Shown piece after piece: positions 37,493-45,597 of a stretch of DNA of 64,000 bases. Position numbers and translations under genes: made by a program. Numbering within the stretch: position 1 is the stretch's first letter; every line of letters starts with the position of its first letter. The notes beneath the pieces are model-generated. The model was given only the letters and a program-made list of their open reading frames with translations, ran no database searches and had not been told where the DNA came from. This DNA is from Pseudomonas violetae. GTDB lineage: Bacteria; Pseudomonadota; Gammaproteobacteria; Pseudomonadales; Pseudomonadaceae. The stretch is from the NCBI RefSeq assembly GCF_023072615.1, contig NZ_JAKNRW010000002.1, positions 372,001 to 436,000 on the forward strand. Reading direction: 5' to 3'.

Positions 37493-38140
37493 ATGAACTA
37501 CCTGCCTTTATTGCTCCTGCTAACGACCCTTCCGGCCATAGCCGACGACGGCGCAGACTCCCCGCTCATCATCAACGGCTGCACCATCGCCGATCACAGC
37601 CAGTGCCCTGGCGCCAACCTCAAGGGGGCGGACCTGAGTAACCAGGACTTGCGCAACATGAACCTCAGCAGCGCCGACTTGCGCGGGGCCGATCTGCGCC
37701 ACGCACGCCTGGATCTGGCGAACCTGGAAAAAGCCCAACTGCAAGGCGCCAACCTGACCCGTGCCAGCCTGCAACAGAGCAACGTGCGCCTGGCGGACTT
37801 CACCGGCGCAACGTTATTGGCGATCCAGGGTTGGGGCATGTTCGCCCAAGGCGCGCAATTCCAGGATGCCGACCTCAGTGGTGCCTACCTCCAATTCGCC
37901 CGCCTTTCCGGGGCCAGGATGCACAATGCCAACCTGCGTGCGGCAGATCTGGAGATGACTTGGCTGAGTAAGGCTGACCTCAGGGGCGCGAACCTCGCAG
38001 ACGCGAATCTGCAGGAGTCCAAGTTTGGTGAAAGCAATCTTGAGCAGGCGAACCTGAGCGGCTCACGGCAGCATTATGCGAATTTTCAGGATGCGAATAT
38101 GGAGGGGTGTGCGGGGTGTCCAACGACCTGGAACAAATAA
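37493..38140 (+). CDS. Exported pentapeptide-repeat protein
   Basis: 215-residue protein with a signal peptide (about 1-17, ending PAIA) followed by many A(D/N)LXX units (ANLKGADLSNQDLRNMNLSS, ADLRGADLRHARLDLANLEK) that fold into a right-handed quadrilateral beta-helix. A short Cys-containing segment precedes the helix (NGCTIADHSQCPG) and another ends it (EGCAGCPTTWN), both pairs possibly disulfide-bonded. A pentapeptide gene is at the same place in KT2440 (PP_2673), between pedE and the PedS2/PedR2 genes. Function unknown. The ATG at 37493 has GAGAA ahead. Confidence 0.88.
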   Translation: MNYLPLLLLLTTLPAIADDGADSPLIINGCTIADHSQCPGANLKGADLSNQDLRNMNLSSADLRGADLRHARLDLANLEKAQLQGANLTRASLQQSNVRLADFTGATLLAIQGWGMFAQGAQFQDADLSGAYLQFARLSGARMHNANLRAADLEMTWLSKADLRGANLADANLQESKFGESNLEQANLSGSRQHYANFQDANMEGCAGCPTTWNK

Positions 38141-38175
38141 CACATCGAGCTTGCTCCAGGAAATCTGTGATTCAA

Positions 38176-38814
38176 CTAGCCCGCCTTGCGGACTACCCCC
38201 ATATCAATGCCCAGATGCACCAACTCGGCGTGAGAGCTGACCTGCAGTTTGCTCTTGAGCAAGGTCAGATGATTGGAGACGGTCTTGGCGCTGATGCTCA
38301 ATTGCTCGGCAATCATCCGGGCCGGGGTGCCTTTGGCGAGCATCATGAAAATCTCCAGTTCGCGCGGGGTCATGCTCTGCAGGCGCGGGTCGCTGGCATC
38401 CTGTTGCGGGTGGCAGGCCAGCTGGGTGGCCAGGGGTTGCTCTATATAGGCATGCCCGGCGAGGATGCGCCGTACGGCCTCGATCAGCACCTCAGGTGCC
38501 GAGCTTTTCGTCAGGTAACCCGAAGCCCCCGCCTCCAGCGCCTGGCGCACCAGCGGTAATTCATCGTGCATGCTGAAAAACAGTACGCGCAATTGCGGCA
38601 GGCGCTGACGTAGACGGCGAGTGGTCTCCAGACCGCTGATGCCCGGCAGGCCGAAATCCATGATCACCAGATTCGGCACCGCTTCCTGCACGCGGCTCAA
38701 GGCCTCCTCCCCGGTGCCCGCTTCTCGCACTTCCAGCGCCGGTAACAGCGCCCGCAGCAGACTGGCGTAGCCTTGGCGGACCACGGCATGGTCATCAACC
38801 AGTAGAATATTCAT
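38176..38814 (-). CDS. pedR2: NarL/LuxR response regulator (PedR2/EraR-type)
   Basis: 212-residue response regulator with receiver (Asp53 in VIMDFGLPG, Lys in YLTKSS) and LuxR-type DNA-binding domain (MTPRELEIFMMLAKGTPARM). Its ATG overlaps the kinase stop as TGATG, so it is translated with the kinase PedS2. In P. putida KT2440 PedS2/PedR2 control the switch between pedE and pedH in response to lanthanides. It is a candidate to bind the TACY-WW-RGTA motif. A longer start at 38850 would overlap the kinase gene and is rejected. Confidence 0.9.
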   Translation of the reverse strand: MNILLVDDHAVVRQGYASLLRALLPALEVREAGTGEEALSRVQEAVPNLVIMDFGLPGISGLETTRRLRQRLPQLRVLFFSMHDELPLVRQALEAGASGYLTKSSAPEVLIEAVRRILAGHAYIEQPLATQLACHPQQDASDPRLQSMTPRELEIFMMLAKGTPARMIAEQLSISAKTVSNHLTLLKSKLQVSSHAELVHLGIDMGVVRKAG

Positions 38815-40073
38815 CACACCTCCAATGGCATGTTCAAGGCGAGCGCCCAACCGGCACCGGGATGGCTGATAATGCGCAATTCACCGCCCAGGCTGCGGGC
38901 ACGTTCGAACATCGAGTACAGGCCGACGCCCGGTTGCTGCGGCTGCAGTGCGCCACGCCCGTTGTCGCGGACCAGCAAACGCAAGCGTCCGCCCTGGTGC
39001 TGCAGGCGGATCCGCACCTGGCTCGCATCGGCATGGCGCACGATGTTGGTCAAGGCCTCCTGCAGCAGTCGATAAAGATGTATTTTTCCGGTGCTGGACA
39101 ACGCTGGCATCTGCACACTGACCCGCAGCTGGCATTCGATGCCTTGGCGCGCCTGCCATTGCTCCACCAGCAAAACGACTGCCTGCTCTAAGGGCAGGTG
39201 CTGCAGCACCACCGGGTAAAGGTCCTGTACAAGGGCGCGAAAACCTTGCTGCAGGTGCTCACAGTTGTGTTCCAGCTCGCGCGCAGTGCGTTCCACCACT
39301 TGCGGTTGGTCCGCTACCCAGCGCAGCAGACAGGCCTGGGCACGAATACCCGCCAGGTACTGGCCGAGGTCATCGTGCAGGGTCTGCGCCAGATGGGTGC
39401 GCTCCTGTTCCTGCACCGCCAGCAAGGTCCGGGTCAAATGGGCGTTATCGGCGCAGGCCTGCTCCAGCGCCTGGGCCATCTGGTTGAAATGCGTCGCCAA
39501 CTGTCGTGCCTCAGGGACGCCTTCGGCGACCAGGCGCACCCTGAGCTGGCCGTCAGACACCTGTTGCAGCGCTCGCAACAATTCATTGAGCAGGCCCATG
39601 CCCCGACCCACCGCCCAGCGAATGGTCAGCAGGCTCAGCACCAGCGCAAGGCCGCACAATGCCAACAGTTGCTGCAGGGAATCCCAGACCTCGGCGATCT
39701 CGTCACGCGGATCGACCGCAATCTTTACCCGCCGGCCGTCCTGCAGATCCAGCACCCGCTCGTGGTGCCGCGCCTGGGCAAACAGCAAACTTGCAAGCCA
39801 GGCGTCCGGACCGTGTTGAGCGCCCGACTCCGGCGCTTCGCCGGGCTCCAGCCAGTGCACCCGTACATGCCGCAAGCTACGGGTGAGCCCGGGTTGCAAG
39901 CTGGCCGGGTCGCGCTCGGCGGTTTCACTCAGGTACTCGACCACGGCCTGGGCCGATTGCAGTTCGCGCTCCACGTCTGCTAACGCCTGGTGCAACAGTA
40001 AGCCCATGCACGCCAACGTCACCAGGGTGAAGAACCCGCAGACCCAGAGGTTGATTCGCCACAGCGCCGACAT
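38814..40073 (-). CDS. pedS2: Membrane sensor histidine kinase (PedS2/EraS-type)
   Basis: 419-residue NarX-type kinase. Two membrane helices (about 8-28 and 135-155) flank a periplasmic domain of about 105 residues; HAMP follows (about 156-208), then HisKA_3 with TLHDDLGQYLAG (His233) and a C-terminal ATPase (VRDNGRGA, GVGLYSMFERA). The periplasmic part is where metal or alcohol signals would be sensed; in KT2440 PedS2 responds to lanthanides. The gene begins three bases after a small membrane ORF and ends overlapping pedR2. Confidence 0.9.
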   Translation of the reverse strand: MSALWRINLWVCGFFTLVTLACMGLLLHQALADVERELQSAQAVVEYLSETAERDPASLQPGLTRSLRHVRVHWLEPGEAPESGAQHGPDAWLASLLFAQARHHERVLDLQDGRRVKIAVDPRDEIAEVWDSLQQLLALCGLALVLSLLTIRWAVGRGMGLLNELLRALQQVSDGQLRVRLVAEGVPEARQLATHFNQMAQALEQACADNAHLTRTLLAVQEQERTHLAQTLHDDLGQYLAGIRAQACLLRWVADQPQVVERTARELEHNCEHLQQGFRALVQDLYPVVLQHLPLEQAVVLLVEQWQARQGIECQLRVSVQMPALSSTGKIHLYRLLQEALTNIVRHADASQVRIRLQHQGGRLRLLVRDNGRGALQPQQPGVGLYSMFERARSLGGELRIISHPGAGWALALNMPLEV

Positions 40074-40075
40074 GC

Positions 40076-40198
40076 CTAGCGCCCCGGCGTCGTGGATAAA
40101 ACCGCCAGCGGCGCTGGGCGTGGGCCATGCAGTTTATCCACGCCGATCAGGCTGAGGATCAGCAGGAACGGCAACAGTAGCGCTTTGAAAATCCGCAT
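40076..40198 (-). CDS. Candidate small membrane protein in front of pedS2 (40 residues)
   Basis: A 40-codon frame starting MRIFKALLLPFLLILSLIGV and continuing DKLHGPRPAPLA to STTPGR. It has one hydrophobic helix (about 4-20) with basic residues at the front and a Pro-rich tail that would face the periplasm. The ATG is preceded by GGAGG at nine bases, a strong ribosome site, and the stop lies only two bases before the pedS2 ATG, so the two would be cotranscribed and coupled. Codon third positions are mostly G or C, as in real genes here. I do not recognise it; a helper or modulator of PedS2 is a guess. Confidence 0.55.
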   Translation of the reverse strand: MRIFKALLLPFLLILSLIGVDKLHGPRPAPLAVLSTTPGR

Positions 40199-40263
40199 GG
40201 CCGAGCGCCTCCAGAGGTCGTGGCTGTTACAGCCCATGCTAAAACCGCGCCGCGCGGGGGGAG

Positions 40264-40280
40264 TTACTACCTTGGTACTG
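40264..40280 (+). promoter_or_regulatory. Island motif between pedS2 and pedA1
   Basis: TTACTACCTTGGTACTG contains the fullest form of the motif, TACC-TT-GGTA, as an inverted repeat. It is 80-85 bases before pedA1 on the plus strand and about 75 before the small ORF on the minus strand, so it may serve both. A second GGTACT follows at 40288. Confidence 0.5.
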
Positions 40281-40356
40281 GCTGACTGGTACTTTCTGCA
40301 TATTTCTTATCGTCCGCCGGGTTCCTATGCTGGTGCTACCTGGAACGGAGTGCCTC

Positions 40357-41541
40357 ATGCGCCAGCTAGTCCCCTATGCCCTGACCTGCCTGCTGGCGAC
40401 CGCCTGCACCGCCCTGCCGTTCGCTCAGAGTCGGGCCGCCGAGGCTCCATTGCAGGTGCGGATCGGCTACCTGGACTATCGCCCCGACCCGGGTCCATTG
40501 TTGTCGAACATCATTCCCGAACCGGTCGATGCCGGCCTGCGCGGTGCCGAGTTGGCGATCACCGACAGCAACAGTACCGGGCGCTTTCTCAACCAGAGCT
40601 ACACCCTGGTCGACGCCAGCGCCGATAGCCCGCAAGCCTTGCTCAACGCGGCCCAGGTGCAACACCAGCAAGGTGTGCGGTTGTTCGTGGTGAACGCCCC
40701 CGTGGACAGCCTGCGCCAACTCAGTGCAGCCCTTCCCGACAGCCTGCTGTTCAACGTTGGCAGCCCGGATGACAGCTTGCGCACCACCGACTGCCTGACG
40801 AACGTGCTTCACAGCCTGCCCAGCCGGGCGATGCTGGCGGACGCCCTGGCGCAATTTCTGGTGCTGCGCAAATGGCAGCGGGCCCTGCTGATCGTCGGCC
40901 CCACCGCCGACGATCAAGCCTATGCCGCCGCCCTGCGTCGCGCGGCCAAACGCTTCGGGTTGAAGCTGGTCGCGGAGAAAGCCTGGAGTTTCGACAACGA
41001 TCAACGCCGCAGCGCCCAGGCCGACATGCCGCTGTTCACCCAGACTGCCGAGTACGACGTGGTGCTGGTGGCCGATGAGCGCGGCGACTTCGGTGAATAT
41101 GTGCCCTACCAGACCTGGTACCCGCGCCCCGTCACCGGCACCCAGGGCCTGACCCCGGTGGGCTGGCACAAAACCGTGGAAACCTACGGCGCCGCACAGT
41201 TGCAAAAGCGTTTCGAAGCACTGGCCGGACGCTGGATGAACGACCGTGATTTTGCCGCCTGGATCGCCGTGCGCAGCATTGCCAGCGCCGTGAGCAAGCT
41301 GCGCCAGGCCGATCCCCTGGCGATTCGGCGGCTGGAACTCAGCGACCAATTGCCGCTGGACGGGTTCAAGGGCCGCAAGCTCAGCTATCGGCCATGGAAC
41401 GGTCAACTACGCCAGCCCATTCCCATCGTGCAACCCCGGGCGCTGGTCAGCACTTCGCCCCAGGAAGGCTTCCTGCACCCCTTCAATGAGATGGACAGCC
41501 TGGGCTACGACAAGCCCGAGGTCAGTTGCCGATTTCCCTGA
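40357..41541 (+). CDS. pedA1: PQQ-alcohol-oxidation ABC system periplasmic binding protein (PedA1-like)
   Basis: 394-residue exported protein (signal about 1-26 in MRQLVPYALTCLLATACTAL and on to SRAAEAPL) of the branched-chain amino-acid receptor fold; APLQVRIGYLDYRPDPGPLL opens the mature part. It belongs to the binding-protein family that always accompanies PQQ alcohol dehydrogenases. With the three genes after it, it matches pedA1A2BC of KT2440, reported as needed for growth at low lanthanide supply. The ATG at 40357 has CGGAG six bases ahead; an earlier in-frame start at 40327 lacks one. Confidence 0.82.
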   Translation: MRQLVPYALTCLLATACTALPFAQSRAAEAPLQVRIGYLDYRPDPGPLLSNIIPEPVDAGLRGAELAITDSNSTGRFLNQSYTLVDASADSPQALLNAAQVQHQQGVRLFVVNAPVDSLRQLSAALPDSLLFNVGSPDDSLRTTDCLTNVLHSLPSRAMLADALAQFLVLRKWQRALLIVGPTADDQAYAAALRRAAKRFGLKLVAEKAWSFDNDQRRSAQADMPLFTQTAEYDVVLVADERGDFGEYVPYQTWYPRPVTGTQGLTPVGWHKTVETYGAAQLQKRFEALAGRWMNDRDFAAWIAVRSIASAVSKLRQADPLAIRRLELSDQLPLDGFKGRKLSYRPWNGQLRQPIPIVQPRALVSTSPQEGFLHPFNEMDSLGYDKPEVSCRFP

Positions 41542-41583
41542 ACCATGATTTTCAACAACTACAACAACAAAAAGGAATCCGCC

Positions 41584-42543
41584 ATGCGCCGCACCCTGCT
41601 CTCATGCGCCCTGCTGCTCGCCGCCGGGCATGCCGCGGCCAGCACTGCCTGGGTCTCCAACGAGAAGGACAACACCCTCAGCCTGATCGACATGCAGACC
41701 CTGCAAGTCACCGACACCCTGCCCGTCGGCCAGCGCCCCCGGGGCCTGCTGCTGTCCCATGACAACAAGCTGCTGTACATCTGCGCCAGCGACTCGGATC
41801 GCGTACAGGTGATGGATGTCGCCACGCGCAAGATCATCAAGGAGCTGCCGTCCGGCAAGGACCCCGAGCAATTCGCCCTGCACCCTAACAATCGCTGGCT
41901 GTACGTCTCCAACGAAGACGATGCGCTGGTGACGGTGATCGACACCGAAACTTCCAAGGTACTGGGCCAGATCAACGTCGGGGTCGAGCCCGAAGGCATG
42001 GCCGTGAGCCCCGACGGCAAATGGGCGGTTAACACCAGCGAAACCACCAACATGCTGCACTGGATCGACACCAGCACCCAGACTCTGGCTGACAGCACGC
42101 TGGTCGACCAACGCCCGCGTTTCGTCGAGTTCACCCCCAACGGTACGCAACTGTGGGCCTCGGCGGAAATCGGCGGCACGGTGACCATTCTTGACGTCGC
42201 GACCCGCCAGGTGCTCAAGACCCTGACCTTCCAGATCAAGGGCGTGCATCCGGACAAGGTGCAACCGGTGGGCATCAAGCTCAGCGCGGACGGCAAGTAC
42301 GGTTTCGTCGCCCTCGGCCCGGCCAATCATGTGGCCGTGATTGACGCGAAAACCTTCGAGATCCTCGATTACCTGCTGGTGGGACGGCGAGTCTGGCAGA
42401 TGGCGTTTACCCCGGATCAGAAGCAATTGCTGGCCACCAATGGCGTGAGCGGTGACGTATCGATAATCGACGTCGACAGCCTCAAGGTCAGCAAGTCGGT
42501 CAAGGTCGGACGCTATCCATGGGGCGTGGTGGTCACGCCATGA
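41584..42543 (+). CDS. pedA2: Periplasmic YVTN beta-propeller protein (PedA2-like)
   Basis: 319-residue exported protein; the signal (about 1-19) ends HAAAS, then seven YVTN-type blades such as VSNEKDNTLSLIDMQTLQV, LYVSNEDDALVTVIDTETSK and ATNGVSGDVSIIDVDSLKV. It belongs to the beta-propeller family tied to PQQ-dependent catabolism and sits between the binding protein and ATPase genes. It may hold a ligand or scaffold the ABC system on the periplasmic side. ATG at 41584 with AAGGA; its stop overlaps the ATPase start as ATGA. Confidence 0.85.
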   Translation: MRRTLLSCALLLAAGHAAASTAWVSNEKDNTLSLIDMQTLQVTDTLPVGQRPRGLLLSHDNKLLYICASDSDRVQVMDVATRKIIKELPSGKDPEQFALHPNNRWLYVSNEDDALVTVIDTETSKVLGQINVGVEPEGMAVSPDGKWAVNTSETTNMLHWIDTSTQTLADSTLVDQRPRFVEFTPNGTQLWASAEIGGTVTILDVATRQVLKTLTFQIKGVHPDKVQPVGIKLSADGKYGFVALGPANHVAVIDAKTFEILDYLLVGRRVWQMAFTPDQKQLLATNGVSGDVSIIDVDSLKVSKSVKVGRYPWGVVVTP

Positions 42544-43271
42544 GCGCGCTGGAGGTCAGGGACCTGAGCTTTGCCTATGGCGCGCGGGAGGCGTTGCGCC
42601 AAGTGAGCTTCAGCCTGGCACCGGGGCGCTTTGCTGCGTTGCTGGGCCCCAACGGCGCCGGTAAATCCACGCTGATCGCCTTGCTCACCCGGCTCTATGA
42701 CCTGCAGCGAGGCGACATTGTCGTGGGTGAGTGCTCGTTGCGCACTGCGCCGCGTCCGGCCCTCAGGCAATTGGGTGTGGTGTTCCAGCAAAGCACCCTG
42801 GACCTGGACCTCAGCGTTGAACAGAACCTGCGCTACCATGCGGCACTGCATGGCCTGGCGCGACGCCAGACCGGGCTGCGGGTCGATGCGGAACTGGCGC
42901 GCCAGGGCCTGACAGAGCGGCGTGGTGAACGGGTCCGCGAGCTCAATGGCGGCCATCGTCGCCGAGTGGAAATCGCCCGCGCACTGCTGCACGAACCGCG
43001 CCTGCTGCTGCTCGACGAAGCCAGTGCGGGACTCGACCCAGCCAGCCGCCTGGCCCTCAACCAGCACATCCGCAGCCTGTGCCACGAGCAACAGATCAGC
43101 GTGCTCTGGACCACTCACCTGCTCGACGAAGTGCACTCTGGCGACGACCTATTGATTTTGCATCAAGGGCGCCTGGTCGCCAGCGGTCAGGCTGATGCCC
43201 TGAGCCTTGAGCATGGCGGAAACCTGGGTGCAGCCTTCGCGCACCTGACCCACTCGGGAGCTTCACGATGA
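42540..43271 (+). CDS. pedB: ABC transporter ATPase (PedB-like)
   Basis: 243-residue ATP-binding subunit. Walker A is LLGPNGAGKSTLIAL (about 35-50), the signature is LNGGHRRRVEIARALL in place of LSGGQ, Walker B is LLLLDEASAGLDP, and the switch His is in WTTHLLDEV. Both ends overlap neighbours by four bases, so it is translationally coupled to the propeller and permease genes. Close to ATPases of ABC-2 type exporters, which leaves the direction of transport open. Confidence 0.9.
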   Translation: MSALEVRDLSFAYGAREALRQVSFSLAPGRFAALLGPNGAGKSTLIALLTRLYDLQRGDIVVGECSLRTAPRPALRQLGVVFQQSTLDLDLSVEQNLRYHAALHGLARRQTGLRVDAELARQGLTERRGERVRELNGGHRRRVEIARALLHEPRLLLLDEASAGLDPASRLALNQHIRSLCHEQQISVLWTTHLLDEVHSGDDLLILHQGRLVASGQADALSLEHGGNLGAAFAHLTHSGASR

Positions 43272-44059
43272 ATGCGTACTGGCAATGCTTCAGCGGCATC
43301 GTGCTGCGCGAATGGCTACGCTTCGTGCTGCAACGCACGCGCTTTCTCAGCGCGCTGGTACGGCCATTGTTGTGGCTGCTGGTGTTCGCCGCCGGTTTCC
43401 GCGCAGCGCTGGGGATCGCTATCATCGAGCCTTACGACACCTACATACCCTACGAGGTGTACATCATCCCCGGCCTTGCCTGCATGATCCTGCTGTTCAA
43501 CGGCATGCAGGGTTCGCTGTCGATGGTCTACGACCGGGAGATGGGCAGCATGCGCGTGCTGTTGACCAGCCCGTTGCCGCGAACCTTCCTGCTGTGCAGC
43601 AAGCTGCTGGCGACTGCGCTGATTTCGTTGTTGCAGGTGTATGCCTTCCTGGCGATCGCCTGGGTATACGGCGTGCAACCGCCAGCCATGGGCCTGCTGG
43701 TGGCCTTGCCCGCGTTGTTGTTGGTGGCGTTGATGCTCAGCGCCCTGGGGTTGCTGCTGTCCAATGCCATCCGCCAGCTGGAGAATTTCGCCGGGGTGAT
43801 GAATTTCGTGATTTTCCCGTTATTTTTCCTGTCATCGGCCTTGTATCCGCTGTGGAAGATGCGCGAGTCGAGTGAGTGGTTGTATTGGCTATGCGCGCTC
43901 AACCCCTTTACCCATGCGGTAGAGTTGGTGCGGTTTGCGCTGTATGAACGGTTCAATCCGCTGGCGCTGGCCGTCTGTATTGGCCTGACGCTGCTATTTG
44001 CACTGTTCGCCGTACTCACCTTCAACCCGCAACACGCAGCCCTGCGCAAAGCTACCTGA
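43268..44059 (+). CDS. pedC: ABC-2 type permease (PedC-like)
   Basis: 263-residue inner-membrane protein with six predicted helices, of the ABC-2 permease family (VLREWLRFVLQRTRFLSALV, YIIPGLACMILLFNGMQGSL, FVIFPLFFLSSALYPLWKM). These permeases usually export, while KT2440 pedA1A2BC was reported in lanthanide acquisition, so an export role for a metal carrier or a different mechanism must be considered. The gene ends the operon; the next gene begins 144 bases later behind its own motif. Confidence 0.9.
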   Translation: MNAYWQCFSGIVLREWLRFVLQRTRFLSALVRPLLWLLVFAAGFRAALGIAIIEPYDTYIPYEVYIIPGLACMILLFNGMQGSLSMVYDREMGSMRVLLTSPLPRTFLLCSKLLATALISLLQVYAFLAIAWVYGVQPPAMGLLVALPALLLVALMLSALGLLLSNAIRQLENFAGVMNFVIFPLFFLSSALYPLWKMRESSEWLYWLCALNPFTHAVELVRFALYERFNPLALAVCIGLTLLFALFAVLTFNPQHAALRKAT

Positions 44060-44109
44060 TATCCCCCAGCCCGCTCCCACAGGGGGATGTGTGTTAAACA
44101 GGGTTGAAA

Positions 44110-44127
44110 TTACTACTTTAGTACTGG
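44110..44127 (+). promoter_or_regulatory. Island motif upstream of the CXXCW gene
   Basis: ATTACTACTTTAGTACTG: TACT-TT-AGTA inverted repeat, closely similar to the site at 40264. TTAGTA at 44118-44123 is 81-86 bases before the start. Confidence 0.5.
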
Positions 44128-44203
44128 TTTTCCTGTCTATCGTCGCATTCCCAATGCACCGAGACTGGCATGTAATGGGGCTATAACGATAAGGATTGCC
44201 CCC

Positions 44204-44761
44204 ATGCCCCGTGCCCGACGTCGCCTTCTGCGTCCCACACTCGCTGTGCTGTCCCTGAGCCTGCTACTCGGCACCGCACAAGCCGACACTGCGTTGTTCT
44301 CGGCCGACGGTTATCGCATCAACCTGTACCGCAGCCCTACCCCGGCCCAAGCCCAGGGCGCGACCATCATCGACACCGCCGCCCTGCAACCCCTGTTGAC
44401 CCAGACACCACGCCCGGTGTTGATCGACGTCTACCGTCGCCAATGGCTGCAAGGGAAATTCATCGAAGACCAACCCCACGAAAATCTACCCGGCAGCCAT
44501 TGGCTGGCCAATACCGGTGACGGTGATCTGACTCCACCCTGGACCGAGTATTTTGCGCGTAACCTGAAAGCCTTGACTGATGGTGATCAGGCGCGCCCGC
44601 TGGTGTTCTACTGCCGCTCCGACTGCTGGTTGAGCTGGAACGCGGTCAAGCGCGCTGCCGCCATGGGCTATAAGACACTGTACTGGTACCGCGACGGCCT
44701 GGACGCGTGGCAGGCCGCCAACCTGCCCGTGACAGCCGCCCAGCCCGAACCCTTTCCCTGA
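44204..44761 (+). CDS. PQQ-catabolism-associated CXXCW-type rhodanese-like protein
   Basis: 185-residue exported protein (basic start MPRARRRLLRPT, hydrophobic core to about 29, ending AQA) with a rhodanese-like fold. The active loop reads VFYCRSDCWLSWNAVKRA: here three residues separate the two cysteines. It belongs to a family restricted to PQQ alcohol-oxidation loci, with no known reaction. Rhodanese folds handle sulfane sulfur or thiol exchange, which is interesting beside the SoxYZ-like carrier. Start has AAGGA ahead. It precedes the erbR regulator by 56 bases. Confidence 0.82.
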   Translation: MPRARRRLLRPTLAVLSLSLLLGTAQADTALFSADGYRINLYRSPTPAQAQGATIIDTAALQPLLTQTPRPVLIDVYRRQWLQGKFIEDQPHENLPGSHWLANTGDGDLTPPWTEYFARNLKALTDGDQARPLVFYCRSDCWLSWNAVKRAAAMGYKTLYWYRDGLDAWQAANLPVTAAQPEPFP

Positions 44762-44817
44762 TCTTTACGCCTGCGTGTTGTTGCCCCACCATAATCAAAA
44801 TAATGAGGTGAAAGGCT

Positions 44818-45483
44818 ATGTACAAAATTCTGATTGCCGACGATCACCCGCTGTTTCGCGAAGCTATTCACAATGTCATCAGCGACGGGTTCCCGGGCAG
44901 TGAAGTGATGGAAACCGCAGACCTGGACAGCGCCCTGCTGTTGACCCAGGATCACGACGATCTCGACCTGATCCTGCTGGACCTGAACATGCCCGGCATG
45001 CACGGCCTCAATGGGCTGATCAACCTGCGCAACGAGGCGCCGACCATTCCGGTGGTGATCGTCTCCGCCGAACAGGACAAACAGATCGTGCTGCAAGCCA
45101 TTACTTATGGCGCGGTGGGTTTCATCACCAAATCCTCGCCACGAGTGCAAATGACCGAGGCCATCCAACAGATCCTCAATGGTAACGTCTACCTGCCGCC
45201 GGACATTATTCGCACACAGAAAAGCGGCACCCACCGCAGGATGAACGATACCCCCAGCTTTCCCACGGAGCTGCTCCAGGCGCTGACCCGCAAACAATTG
45301 CTGGTATTGGAGCGCATGACCAAGGGCGAATCGAACAAGCAGATCGCTTACACCCTGGAAATCGCCGAGACCACGGTGAAGGCGCACGTCTCGGCGATCC
45401 TGCGCAAACTCAACGTGCACAATCGAGTGCAGGCAATTTTGAGTGCGGGTGATATAGACTTCGGCTCATACCTGCGGCGTTAA
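44818..45483 (+). CDS. erbR: LuxR-type response regulator ErbR/AgmR (PedR1)
   Basis: 221-residue response regulator with receiver (Asp55 in [10 protein letters not shown], Lys in GFITKSS) and a C-terminal LuxR helix-turn-helix ([38 protein letters not shown]). It corresponds to AgmR/ErbR/PedR1, the activator of quinoprotein dehydrogenase and PQQ genes in Pseudomonas. No partner kinase overlaps it; nahK is convergent. It is the leading candidate to bind the repeated TACY-WW-RGTA sites. GAGGTGAAAGGCT precedes the ATG. Confidence 0.92.
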   Translation: MYKILIADDHPLFREAIHNVISDGFPGSEVMETADLDSALLLTQDHDDLDLILLDLNMPGMHGLNGLINLRNEAPTIPVVIVSAEQDKQIVLQAITYGAVGFITKSSPRVQMTEAIQQILNGNVYLPPDIIRTQKSGTHRRMNDTPSFPTELLQALTRKQLLVLERMTKGESNKQIAYTLEIAETTVKAHVSAILRKLNVHNRVQAILSAGDIDFGSYLRR

Positions 45484-45507
45484 GTGGCCTGCAGGATCGA
45501 GTCGTTC

Positions 45508-45576
45508 CCATCGCGAGCAGGCTCACTCACACTGGAACTGCGTCGAATTCAATGTGTGAGCCTGCTCGCGATGAGG
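45508..45576. terminator. Hairpin between convergent erbR and nahK
   Basis: The arms CATCGCGAGCAGGCTCACTC and GTGAGCCTGCTCGCGATG are complementary around about 25 bases. It lies between two convergent stops and has no T-run, so it is a REP-type bidirectional barrier more than a classical terminator. Confidence 0.6.
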
Positions 45577-45597
45577 CCCGCCGTACCAGCACAAGGC

